64,000 bases of DNA from Bacteroidaceae bacterium (lineage in GTDB: Bacteria > Bacteroidota > Bacteroidia > Bacteroidales > Bacteroidaceae). The DNA lies in assembly GCA_024697785.1 (NCBI GenBank), contig JAILEU010000037.1:1-64000 (forward strand). Direction: 5' to 3'. How positions within the stretch are numbered: position 1 is the stretch's first letter; the number at the start of each line of letters is the position of its first letter. Under the pieces are notes generated by a model. The model was not told the DNA's origin and searched no databases. It saw only the letters and a list, made by a program, of their open reading frames with translations. Position numbers and translations under genes: made by a program. Shown in pieces: positions 51,387 through 59,852 of the stretch.

Positions 51387-51416
51387 CAAAGTTAGGCATT
51401 TTTTTTCACATTACAA
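51387..51416 (-). promoter_or_regulatory. ftsY promoter
   Basis: On the minus strand TTG (51414-51416), a 19-bp spacer and TAACTTTG (51387-51394), about 64 bp before the start. Confidence 0.7.
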
Positions 51417-51507
51417 GTTATAATTTCTTAAAATGCGAAAAAACTCCTTTTCATCGGCAAAAATCTCTCGATTATTCCAAAAAACTACGCGATTTTGGGC
51501 AGAATCA

Positions 51508-51539
51508 TTTGCTCGCTTCAAAAAATGTTACTATTTTTG
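51508..51539 (+). promoter_or_regulatory. promoter of the CE15-like esterase gene
   Basis: TTTG (51508-51511), a 20-bp spacer and TATTTTTG (51532-51539), 26 bp before the ATG. Confidence 0.72.
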
Positions 51540-51565
51540 CAAGCGTAACATAAATCAGCTTTTAT

Positions 51566-52759
51566 ATGCAGAAGAAATTTTGGCCGAAATTATTAGCTCT
51601 CGTATTGGGAGTATGTGTGGGATTTGCTGTAAAGTACTTCCTTCATGCTGTTGACCAACAGCCACCTTTGGTGTATGAAAAGGAAAATACGGGCAGTCAT
51701 TATGCCAAGCCTGAGCTGCCCTCGCCCGACCTGCTGCCTGTCATCCGTTCGCTTCCCGATGCGCTCGAAGGGGTGAACGGTTTCTCGGGCTGGGAGCGTC
51801 GCCGAAACGTCATAGCGGCTCAGATTCAGCATTATGGCATTGGCGAAAAGCCTACGGTTGAGCCGAATCAGGTGAAAGCACGTATGGAGGGCGACACGCT
51901 CATTGTGGATGTGACGGTAAATGGGCAGACGTTGACGCTACGCTCCACCATCCACTATCCCAAGACGGGCGATGCACCTTATGCCCTAATGATTGGCACC
52001 AGCATGATGTCCCTTCCCTTTCAGCTGTTTGCCGATCGTCCAATCGCCATTATGACTTATCACGAGAAGCAGGTGAACGATTACGGACAATGGGGCAAGC
52101 ACCACGAACGGGGCGAGCACGATTTCGACCGCCTCTACCCTCACCTAAAGGACAACGGCGCTTACAGCGAATGGGCGTGGGGTTTGAGCCGTCTATTGGA
52201 TGGTCTGCAGCAGCTGGGGCCTGAAGTGACAAAAATCGACATGAGTCATATAGGCGTGACAGGCTGTTCCTATGCCGGAAAAATGGCTCTCTATTGTGGA
52301 GCCTTCGACGAGCGTGTGGCGTTGACGATTGCCCAGGAGCCTGGAGGAGGGGGTGCGGCTGCTTGGCGCGCGTCCCATGAATCGACGAAAAACGTGGAGG
52401 ACCTGGACAAGACCGACTACCATTGGTTCTTGGAGAGCCAGAAAGAGTATTTTCACGGAGACAGCGTCTATCGCCTGCCTTACGACCAGCACGAGCTTTG
52501 CGCGATGGTTTGCCCGCGAGCCCTTCTCCTGCTTGGCAATCCTGACTATGAGTGGCTGTCCGACGAGTCGATGCGCGTATCGGCAGAGGCGGCTTGCAAG
52601 GTTTGGGAGCGTTTCGGCATAGCCGACCGCATGGGCTGGAGCATCGTCGGAGGACACGGCCATTGCCAGTTGCCCGAAAGCCAGTTACCCGAGGTTCAGG
52701 CATTTATCGACCGCTTCCTGCTGGGACGCGATGTTGATACAGGCAACGTGCGGAAATAG
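51566..52759 (+). CDS. glucuronoyl esterase-like protein (CE15 type)
   Basis: 397 residues. A signal anchor (PKLLALVLGVCVGFAVKYFL) is followed by an alpha/beta-hydrolase with the CE15 signature: VTGCSYAGKMALYCGAFDERVALTI with Ser235, then QEPGGGGAAAWR with Glu258, and GGHGHCQLPES with the catalytic His near 366. Glucuronoyl esterases cleave the ester between glucuronoxylan side chains and lignin. The canonical motif is GCSRxGK; here it is GCSYAGK, so the Arg at the second position is replaced. The rest of the pocket looks complete. Single gene with a good promoter, divergent from ftsY. Confidence 0.85.
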   Translation: MQKKFWPKLLALVLGVCVGFAVKYFLHAVDQQPPLVYEKENTGSHYAKPELPSPDLLPVIRSLPDALEGVNGFSGWERRRNVIAAQIQHYGIGEKPTVEPNQVKARMEGDTLIVDVTVNGQTLTLRSTIHYPKTGDAPYALMIGTSMMSLPFQLFADRPIAIMTYHEKQVNDYGQWGKHHERGEHDFDRLYPHLKDNGAYSEWAWGLSRLLDGLQQLGPEVTKIDMSHIGVTGCSYAGKMALYCGAFDERVALTIAQEPGGGGAAAWRASHESTKNVEDLDKTDYHWFLESQKEYFHGDSVYRLPYDQHELCAMVCPRALLLLGNPDYEWLSDESMRVSAEAACKVWERFGIADRMGWSIVGGHGHCQLPESQLPEVQAFIDRFLLGRDVDTGNVRK

Positions 52760-52768
52760 CCGTTCTGC

Positions 52769-53137
52769 TTACTTACGGAACATGAAGTAGACGGCAGCAA
52801 TCAGGCAAAGGAATGCTGCCACATGATTCCAATGCAAGTGCTCGCCTTTGAACATGAACGTTATCATTACCGTAAACACGGTAAGCGAGATAACCTCTTG
52901 CATGATTTTCAGCTGAAAGAGTGAAAAAGGTCCGCCGTTTATGCTCGACCCCATACGGTTAGCAGGAATCATGAAACAATATTCCAGCAAGGCCACACCC
53001 CACGAGGCTAAAATAATCAGAATCAACGGCCAGTTGGTGATGATATTCATCTCCTGAAGTTTCAGGTTACCATACCAAGCCAACGTCATAAAGATGTTAG
53101 AAACTACTAACAGTAAAATAGTCCAAACTCCTGTCAT
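52769..53137 (-). CDS. DUF486 family small membrane protein
   Basis: 122 residues with four hydrophobic helices. It starts TILLLVVSNIFMTLAWYGNLK and contains FMIPANRMGSSINGGPFSLFQLKIMQEVI, the DUF486 signature. The family belongs to the drug/metabolite transporter clan but has no assigned substrate. It converges on the esterase gene with 9 bp between the stops. Confidence 0.9.
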   Translation of the reverse strand: MTGVWTILLLVVSNIFMTLAWYGNLKLQEMNIITNWPLILIILASWGVALLEYCFMIPANRMGSSINGGPFSLFQLKIMQEVISLTVFTVMITFMFKGEHLHWNHVAAFLCLIAAVYFMFRK

Positions 53138-53909
53138 ACAATTTTATATTATCAAATCTTCTTTATCTGTTTTCTTTCCATTCGCGACGTTTTTTCGAAT
53201 CGTCAAGATACGTTCGATTTTTTCGGCTGCAAAGATAGTGCAAGGCTAGAGAAATGCCAAATTTATTTGTGCGTTTCCAAGACGCAGCCTATCTAAAACA
53301 AAGTTTAAGATAGTTCAAGAATGCGATTAAAAGAAGGCAAGGAGAAAAGTTTTTTTCCGAGCAAAGCGGATGGCCATGAAAAACACGCGGGTACAGCATA
53401 AAACGTATTTTTCCAAGAGGTATCGGTGGTGTCGGAAGTAGTCTGTAATAAGAAGATTTTCAATCGCAAACCCACCGCCCCTTTCTTTGGTAATGGTGGA
53501 GATATTCGGTTTTTCAATGCCTTATCTTACAGAGTCACCGACACTCCTCTGTAAGGGGTATCGTTGGCAAACAATTTGGATGACAGAAGATTGCATCACA
53601 TCACCGATACCCTCTACTCCCGTTGGAACAAACTACTATTATAAAGCGTACTTGCATTAACCTGTGTCCACAACTTAAAATTTGGCGCTGTGCTCAAGGC
53701 GTTAAATTCTGCTTTCACAGCCCAATGGGCTACGCTCACAGACCAAGCAACTGGCAAATTAGAATAAGCATCTGGCAAGATAGAATAAGCATCTGAGAAG
53801 ATAGAAAGACTTTAAGATGAAAGCATGATTATTCGCGAGAAACCCCTTTAAGCCTTTTGGGACGTTATAGGATATTTTTCGGATAATCATAAATTTTTGG
53901 CGATTTTAC
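53138..53909. other. long gene-poor spacer with inverted and tandem repeats
   Basis: About 770 bp without a credible gene; a 70-codon minus-strand frame at 53305-53517 lacks support. It contains a hairpin CTTACAGAG/CTCTGTAAG (53526-53534 and 53547-53555), nearby words related to ACCGATACCCC and its reverse, and a 21-bp repeat: CTGGCAAATTAGAATAAGCA at 53751-53770 and CTGGCAAGATAGAATAAGCA at 53772-53791, with a third partial copy to 53810. The unit resembles the TCTTGC-containing repeats at 3.9 and 17.7 kb when read on the other strand. Confidence 0.6.
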
Positions 53910-53940
53910 TTGCTTTTATGCTATCCGTGCACTATCTTTG
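53910..53940 (+). promoter_or_regulatory. promoter of the TPR/propeller gene
   Basis: TTG (53910-53912), a 20-bp spacer and TATCTTTG (53933-53940), 31 bp before the ATG at 53972. Confidence 0.72.
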
Positions 53941-53971
53941 CCTTTTAAAAAAAGGAAAAAGGAAACAAGCG

Positions 53972-55441
53972 ATGAAATCTCACATCATAAAAATGGCCCT
54001 TTCGGCAACGACGGCGTTGATGTTCTGTTGTGGAATGGCTCATGCCCAAACCTTGGAGCAGCTGGCACGACAGAACTTCCTGGCTGGAAACTACGCCGAA
54101 GCCTTGCCGCAGTTTAAACGTTGCCTTAAGACGGCTCCACGTGACTCGCGCATCAACTTTTGGTATGGCGCCTGCTGCATCGAGACGGGCGAAATCGACG
54201 AGGCACTCCCCTATCTAGAGTTTGCCGTCAGCAAAAAAGTGCAGAATGCCTACCGTTATCTGGCCCGCTACTATTACCTGAAGGGCAACTATGCCGAAGC
54301 CGAGGAGAACCTCGAGACTTTTCTGGACAACGCCACTCCTGGCGACTCCATTTATGTTCAGGCTACCGGCTTTCTGCAGGACATCCGCTCTCGGCTGAAG
54401 TTCATGCGCCGTGTGGAAAAGGTCATCTTCATCGATAGCATAGTGGTGGACAAACCTTCTTTCCTGAAGGCTTATCATCCGGGCAGCGAGGCCGGTGCGG
54501 TCTATTCGCTAAAGGAGTATTTTGGCGATGACTACGCGTTGGATGGCGCCATATTCCTTTCTGAGATGGGCAACCGACGTTTCTACACCTGTGCCGCCGA
54601 CAGCGGACGCATTAGCCTCTGCACCAGCTACCGCATGACAGACACCTGGAGCGCACCACAACCCTTGGAAGGATTGCCCGACGACGGTGACAATAACTAT
54701 CCCTTCATGCTCTCCGACGGCATCACCTTCTACTATGCCAACAACGGTCCTGAGAGCATGGGAGGCTACGACATCTTCGTCACCCGCTACAATTCCGACA
54801 CGGATCGTTTCCTGCGCTCCGACAACATCGGCATGCCCTTTAACTCTCCTTCCAACGACTACATGATGGTTGTGGATGAACTGAACGGACTCGGCTGGTT
54901 TGCCTCCGACCGCCGGCAGCCGGAAGGCTGGGTCTGCATCTACACCTTCATCTGGAACGAAGGGAAGAAAAGCTACTTCGACATGGATGCCGACGACCCT
55001 GACGCCATCCGCCGTGCAGCCGACATCATCTCCATCGCCGAATCACAGACCGACGACGAAGCCGTCCGCAAAGCCTCTCAAAGCCTTTTCAAGCTGATGC
55101 TCGGCGAGCAGAACATGCTGAACGGCAGCCAGCCCACCAGCAGAGGCGAATTCACCTTTGTGCTCGACGACATGAAGGACTATCATCATCTCACCGACTT
55201 CCACAGCCCCGAAGCGCGCAAGCTGTTCGAGAGCTACCTGAAGGCGAAGAACGAGCTGGACATCGTCGCCGCCAAGCTCGACAGCAAGCGCGACGCCTAT
55301 GCCACAGCCTCCGCCAGCAAGCGCGATGACCTAGCAGCCGAACTTCTCATCCTCGAAGCTGACTACGACACGCTGACCGACGAGGTCATCGAGCTGGAAA
55401 AGCAAGCCCGCAACACCGAAAAAACCTTCCTTTCCCAATAA
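53972..55441 (+). CDS. secreted TPR and beta-propeller (PD40-like) protein
   Basis: 489 residues from ATG 53972, which begins a signal peptide (MKSHIIKMALSATTALMFCC, ending near AHA). TPR units occupy about 25-130 (ARQNFLAGNYAEALPQFKRC; YYYLKGNYAEAEENLETFL). A PD40/WD-like propeller region (about 170-330) contains SDGITFYYANNGPESMGGYDIF. A C-terminal coiled coil follows. The first two parts resemble PorE/PorW-type type IX secretion proteins, but there is no OmpA domain, so the link to secretion is only suggestive. Confidence 0.75.
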   Translation: MKSHIIKMALSATTALMFCCGMAHAQTLEQLARQNFLAGNYAEALPQFKRCLKTAPRDSRINFWYGACCIETGEIDEALPYLEFAVSKKVQNAYRYLARYYYLKGNYAEAEENLETFLDNATPGDSIYVQATGFLQDIRSRLKFMRRVEKVIFIDSIVVDKPSFLKAYHPGSEAGAVYSLKEYFGDDYALDGAIFLSEMGNRRFYTCAADSGRISLCTSYRMTDTWSAPQPLEGLPDDGDNNYPFMLSDGITFYYANNGPESMGGYDIFVTRYNSDTDRFLRSDNIGMPFNSPSNDYMMVVDELNGLGWFASDRRQPEGWVCIYTFIWNEGKKSYFDMDADDPDAIRRAADIISIAESQTDDEAVRKASQSLFKLMLGEQNMLNGSQPTSRGEFTFVLDDMKDYHHLTDFHSPEARKLFESYLKAKNELDIVAAKLDSKRDAYATASASKRDDLAAELLILEADYDTLTDEVIELEKQARNTEKTFLSQ

Positions 55442-55556
55442 GACCCTCTCCCTCCTCTACCCCCCCCGTAATTCCTGATAATCCTATACAAATCCTATTG
55501 TCCTTATCGTTTCTACAGTTCCTATACAGTCCCTATTACCCCCTAACCCCATTGCC

Positions 55557-56426
55557 ATGAAGTATTTCGCACCCTCCGAACTGATCATCAACGAAGACGG
55601 CTCCGTCTTCCACCTCCACGTGCGTCCCGAACAGATTGCCCATAAAGTCATTCTCGTTGGCGATCCAGGCCGCGTTGACCTCGTAGCCTCACACTTCGAG
55701 ACACGAGAATGTGAAATTCAGAGCCGCGAGTTCCGCACCATCACGGGCACCTATCAGGGTAAGCGCGTCTCCGTCCTCTCTACGGGCATCGGTTGCGACA
55801 ACATCGACATCGTCATGAACGAGCTCGACGCCCTTGTCAACATCGACTTCTCCACGCGTACGGAGAAGGAAACCCTGACATCCCTGGAGGTTGTCCGCAT
55901 CGGAACATGCGGCGGACTGCAGCCCTTCACACCTGTCGGCACATTCATCTGCTCCGACAAATCCATCGGCTTCGACGGCCTCCTCAACTACTATGGCGGA
56001 CGGGATGACGTCTGCGATCTGGCCTTCGAAGAAGCCTTCAAGCGCCACATGGAATGGAATCCGCAGAAAGGCGCTCCCTATGTTATCGACAACAATCCCG
56101 AGCTCACCACCCGCATCGGAGGCGACGTGATGGTGCACGGCGTCACCATCGCCTGCGGAGGATTCTTCGGTCCTCAGGGCCGTGAGCTACGCGTTCCCCT
56201 TGCCGACCCGCGACAGAACGAGAAAATCATGTCGTTCGAATATGAAGGACGCCGCATCACCAACTTCGAAATGGAGGGGTCGGCTCTTGCAGGACTGGCT
56301 GCCCTTCAGGGGCATCGTGCCATGACATGCTGCATGGTTATCGCTAACCGTGTTGCCCACGAGGCCAACACAGCTTACAAGTCTTCCATTGACGACCTCA
56401 TTCGCATCGTTCTCGACCGCATCTGA
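55557..56426 (+). CDS. nucleoside phosphorylase (uridine phosphorylase-like)
   Basis: 289 residues. KVILVGDPGRVDLVASHF is the phosphate-binding start of the NP-I family, RIGTCGGLQP the central strand-loop, and TNFEMEGSALAGLAAL the ribose-binding Met-Glu motif. Preference for pyrimidine or purine nucleosides is not decided by these motifs. It ends 7 bp before mnmE and is probably cotranscribed. The 115-bp spacer upstream has CCTATACA-like repeats and no clear promoter. Confidence 0.9.
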   Translation: MKYFAPSELIINEDGSVFHLHVRPEQIAHKVILVGDPGRVDLVASHFETRECEIQSREFRTITGTYQGKRVSVLSTGIGCDNIDIVMNELDALVNIDFSTRTEKETLTSLEVVRIGTCGGLQPFTPVGTFICSDKSIGFDGLLNYYGGRDDVCDLAFEEAFKRHMEWNPQKGAPYVIDNNPELTTRIGGDVMVHGVTIACGGFFGPQGRELRVPLADPRQNEKIMSFEYEGRRITNFEMEGSALAGLAALQGHRAMTCCMVIANRVAHEANTAYKSSIDDLIRIVLDRI

Positions 56427-56433
56427 ACACCAC

Positions 56434-57795
56434 ATGTTGGACTCCGGCACCATCTGCGCCCCAGCCACAGCCCCTGGTGGCGCTCTCGCCATCATCCGCG
56501 TCAGCGGCCCGAAGGCTCTTTCCGCCGTAGGCTCTCTATGCAAGGGCATTACAGCTGACACTCCTGCCAATACCGTTCATTTCGTCCGTCTTACTGACGG
56601 CGAAGGCAGCGTTCTCGATGAAGTGCTGGTGTCTGTCTTCCATGCCCCTCATTCCTATACCGGCGAGGACGCTGTTGAAATCTCTTGTCATGGTTCCCGC
56701 TATATTATTAATAAGGTGTTGGAAGAGCTTGTCCGCAAGGGATGTCGCATGGCCCGGCCAGGAGAGTTCACCGAGCGAGCTTTCTTGAACGGAAAGATGG
56801 ACCTTGCACAGGCCGAAGCCGTCGCCGACCTCATAGCCAGCACCAATCGCGCCACCCACCAGTTGGCCATGTCCCAACTGCGTGGCCATTTCTCTTCCGA
56901 GCTGACTGTGATGAGGGAACAACTGCTGAAACTCACCACCTTGTTGGAACTCGAACTTGACTTTTCCGACCACGAAGACCTGGAGTTTGCCGAACGCAGC
57001 GAGCTGCTCGCTCTTGCCCTTTCCACAGATGCCCACATCACCCGTCTTGCCCAAACCTTCGAAGCAGGCCAGGCTCTGAAGAAAGGCATCCCCGTTGCCA
57101 TCGTAGGCAAGACGAACGTTGGCAAGTCCACCCTGCTCAACCGCCTTCTGAGGGACGATCGTGCTATCGTTTCCGACATTCACGGCACTACGCGCGACAC
57201 CATCGAAGACGTCATAGACCTTCAAGGCATCTCCTTCCGTTTCATCGACACAGCCGGCATACGTCAGACCAACGACAAAGTAGAGCAAATCGGCATCAAC
57301 CGCACCTATGCCGCCATAGACAAAGCCCACATCATCCTTTGGCTGATAGATGAAACACCAACCCAAGCAGAGATGTCAGAAATGCAGGCACGTTGTGCCG
57401 ACAAAAAACTTCTCATCGTACAAAACAAAATCGACCTCACTCATATCCCCCAGGCACGAGAAGAACTACTCCCCTCCTCACCCATTATTCGCATTTCCGC
57501 CAAGCGCGGCACAAACCTCAATCTCCTTGAAAACGCCATAGTATCAGCAGCCGACATTCTCACCTTTTCCGCGGGTGACGTCATCGTCACCAACGCCCGT
57601 CATTACGAAGCCCTAATCAGAGCCAAGGCTAATCTTCAACGCGTCATAAGCGGCCTGCAAAACCAACTTTCAGGCGACCTCATAGCCGAAGACCTCCGCA
57701 TAGTCCTCTCCGACCTCTCCGAAATCACCGGCGGCCTAATCACCTCCCAAGAAACCCTTAACAACGTTTTCTCCCATTTTTGCGTGGGAAAGTAG
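56434..57795 (+). CDS. mnmE: tRNA uridine-5-carboxymethylaminomethyl GTPase MnmE
   Basis: 453 residues from ATG 56434; the upstream frame overlaps the phosphorylase gene. N-terminal folate domain (GTICAPATAPGGALAIIRVSG), helical domain, and a G domain with GKTNVGKST, GTTRDTIE, DTAGIR and NKID. The C-terminal CxGK motif is CVGK, the final residues, as required for activity. It modifies the wobble U34 with MnmG. The coding sequence for that catalytic tail is repeated just after the stop codon. Confidence 0.96.
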   Translation: MLDSGTICAPATAPGGALAIIRVSGPKALSAVGSLCKGITADTPANTVHFVRLTDGEGSVLDEVLVSVFHAPHSYTGEDAVEISCHGSRYIINKVLEELVRKGCRMARPGEFTERAFLNGKMDLAQAEAVADLIASTNRATHQLAMSQLRGHFSSELTVMREQLLKLTTLLELELDFSDHEDLEFAERSELLALALSTDAHITRLAQTFEAGQALKKGIPVAIVGKTNVGKSTLLNRLLRDDRAIVSDIHGTTRDTIEDVIDLQGISFRFIDTAGIRQTNDKVEQIGINRTYAAIDKAHIILWLIDETPTQAEMSEMQARCADKKLLIVQNKIDLTHIPQAREELLPSSPIIRISAKRGTNLNLLENAIVSAADILTFSAGDVIVTNARHYEALIRAKANLQRVISGLQNQLSGDLIAEDLRIVLSDLSEITGGLITSQETLNNVFSHFCVGK

Positions 57796-57815
57796 ATTTT
57801 GCGTGGGAAAGTGAA
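57778..57815 (+). repeat. 19-bp tandem repeat spanning the mnmE stop codon
   Basis: TTTTGCGTGGGAAAGTAGA (57778-57796) contains the codons for CVGK and the stop. TTTTGCGTGGGAAAGTGAA (57797-57815) repeats it directly. Confidence 0.92.
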
Positions 57816-57951
57816 TCATGTACACGTGTTGAGGGCATTCATTCAATGAATGTCTGATAACAGCGTGTGACTGTTTGTTTAAATCGATGAACGTAATGTT
57901 CAAATCATTCACCAGGCGAATTTTAATATCGTATCTTTCAGAATTAACAGC

Positions 57952-58024
57952 TATCTTTGCATATGAATTCGACTTCGGCAAAAATGAACAATATCTTTGC
58001 ATATGAATTCGACTTCGGCAAAAA
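57952..58024 (+). promoter_or_regulatory. duplicated promoter segment before the GH35-like gene
   Basis: A 33-bp block beginning TATCTTTGCATATGAATTCG occurs identically at 57952-57984 and 57992-58024 (40-bp period). Each copy carries a TATCTTTG -7 element, giving two start sites for one gene. A palindrome CATTCATT/AATGAATG (57836-57852) lies further upstream. Confidence 0.78.
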
Positions 58025-58034
58025 AAAGAAAAAG

Positions 58035-59849
58035 ATGAAAGTATTATTGATTTTTTTGATGTCCTTTTTGGGCATTCTGAGCGTAAATGCGGATGATGGG
58101 CATATTCCCTATTTAAAGCGGGTGCATAACAGCACACAGTTATTCGTTGATGGCAAACCGTTTCTGATGCTTGCAGGTGAAGTACACAACTCTGCAACAG
58201 GAAGTGCAGAAAGCATGCGTACCATATGGCCACACCTGGCCAAGATGAATTACAACACGGTCATTGCACCCGTCTCATGGGAACTGGTTGAACCAGAGGA
58301 AGGAGAGTTTCACTTTGAACTTGTTGACAGTATGGTGGTTGGTGCTCGGATGAATAATCTCCGTCTTGTCATTCTATGGTTCGGCAGTTGGAAGAATGCC
58401 AAATCGTCATACGCACCTGCATGGGTAAAGCAGGATCGTGACCGTTTTCCACTGGCTGTCAGAAAAGACGGAAGTTGCAACTATACGCTATCAGCCCACA
58501 GTCGGCATACGTTGGAAGCCGACAAGAAAGCATTCTGCGAACTGATGGCGCATATCAAGTCCATCGACAGCAATCATCACACGGTCATCATGGTACAGGT
58601 GGAAAACGAGGTAGGCACTCTGACGGAATCAGAGGGATACCCCCCTGCGCCAAACATAGCCATGCGTGACTACTCGCCTGCAGCCAACAAAGCCTTTAGC
58701 AGCGATGTGCCGACGTCACTAATGAATTGGCTGAAAATGCATCAGGAACAGCTTCATCCTGCCATTGCCAATGCGTGGGCAGCCAATGGAAAAAAGAGGA
58801 AGGGCACCTGGGAACAAGTTTTTGGGACGGGTAAGGCCGGAAGAGTCTATACACAGGAAGAGACAGTCAGAATCTTGAAGCATTTATTCATGCCGTCAAA
58901 TGACAACCAGCTCAGCACGGAAGAACTTACTGCATGGATGAACGACTATCCCTATCTGACGGAAGAGATATTCAATGCCTGGTATTATGCCACGTATATC
59001 AACGAGATAGCAGCTGCAGGAAAAGCTGTTTATCCATTGCTTATGTATGTGAATGCCTGGCAGAAAACCATTATGGCCCGTGAGCCGGGGCGCTATCCCT
59101 CAGGTGGACCGCAAGGGCATCTCGTTCAGATCTGGCAGGCTGCAGCACCTGATATCGACCTCTTTGCACCAGACATCTATATGACTGATTTTTATTCAGA
59201 GATATGTGATGGATACGCAGCCGGGGGCAGACCATTGTTTGTTCCTGAGACAACGGCCACCCCCGACGGCGCGGCCAGAGCGTTCTATACGTTCGGGAAA
59301 TACTGCGCGTTGGGCTACTCACCTTTTGGTGTGAATGGTGGAGGTTTGTTTCTTTCGGCTGACACGACAGACACCACGTACCAGCAAGTGTATCAGTATC
59401 TGTCATACCTGACGCCCGAGATTACAAAACATCAGGGAACATCCCAAATAGCAGGCCTGCTGATTGACAGGCGGCATACTACTGACGAGGTTGTGATGGG
59501 CGACTATACCATCCGCATCAGGCCCTATACAAACGCTGAAGTGTTCGGTACAACGGGTGCCTTGCCAGAGGATGAGACAAGGAATGAAGAAAATGTTGCC
59601 GGACTCTTGGTCATCAGACTGGGCAGGAACGACTTTCTTGTTGCCGGTGGCGTCGGCGAACTGGCCGTCAACATTCGTCATAACAAGGCTGCCAGGACGG
59701 AGTACCTTTCAGTCGATGAGCTCCGCTTTGACAAGGGAGGAAATGCATATTATCACCGCTTGAATGGTGACGAGATTTCAAGTGCCAGTGGCCCTGTCAT
59801 TCAGAGTGGGCAGGTGAAGGCTTTCAGAATAAAGGTTTTTGAATATTAA
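58035..59849 (+). CDS. GH35-like beta-galactosidase (DUF5597-type)
   Basis: 604 residues from ATG 58035, which opens the signal peptide MKVLLIFLMSFLGILSVNA. Earlier in-frame ATGs lie inside the duplicated promoter. The TIM-barrel start FLMLAGEVHNSATGS, the acid/base pair Asn191-Glu192 in VQVENEVGTL, and probable nucleophile Glu405 in PLFVPETTATPDG support a GH35/GH42-clan glycosidase of the type seen in xyloglucan or galactan use. The C-terminal 130 residues form a beta domain. It heads a secreted carbohydrate-enzyme cluster but is on the opposite strand from the esterases. Confidence 0.85.
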   Translation: MKVLLIFLMSFLGILSVNADDGHIPYLKRVHNSTQLFVDGKPFLMLAGEVHNSATGSAESMRTIWPHLAKMNYNTVIAPVSWELVEPEEGEFHFELVDSMVVGARMNNLRLVILWFGSWKNAKSSYAPAWVKQDRDRFPLAVRKDGSCNYTLSAHSRHTLEADKKAFCELMAHIKSIDSNHHTVIMVQVENEVGTLTESEGYPPAPNIAMRDYSPAANKAFSSDVPTSLMNWLKMHQEQLHPAIANAWAANGKKRKGTWEQVFGTGKAGRVYTQEETVRILKHLFMPSNDNQLSTEELTAWMNDYPYLTEEIFNAWYYATYINEIAAAGKAVYPLLMYVNAWQKTIMAREPGRYPSGGPQGHLVQIWQAAAPDIDLFAPDIYMTDFYSEICDGYAAGGRPLFVPETTATPDGAARAFYTFGKYCALGYSPFGVNGGGLFLSADTTDTTYQQVYQYLSYLTPEITKHQGTSQIAGLLIDRRHTTDEVVMGDYTIRIRPYTNAEVFGTTGALPEDETRNEENVAGLLVIRLGRNDFLVAGGVGELAVNIRHNKAARTEYLSVDELRFDKGGNAYYHRLNGDEISSASGPVIQSGQVKAFRIKVFEY

Positions 59850-59852
59850 TAT

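Noticed and set aside
53305-53517. 70-codon minus-strand ORF in the long spacer
   Set aside because: No promoter, ribosome site or domain. Composition like random spacer.
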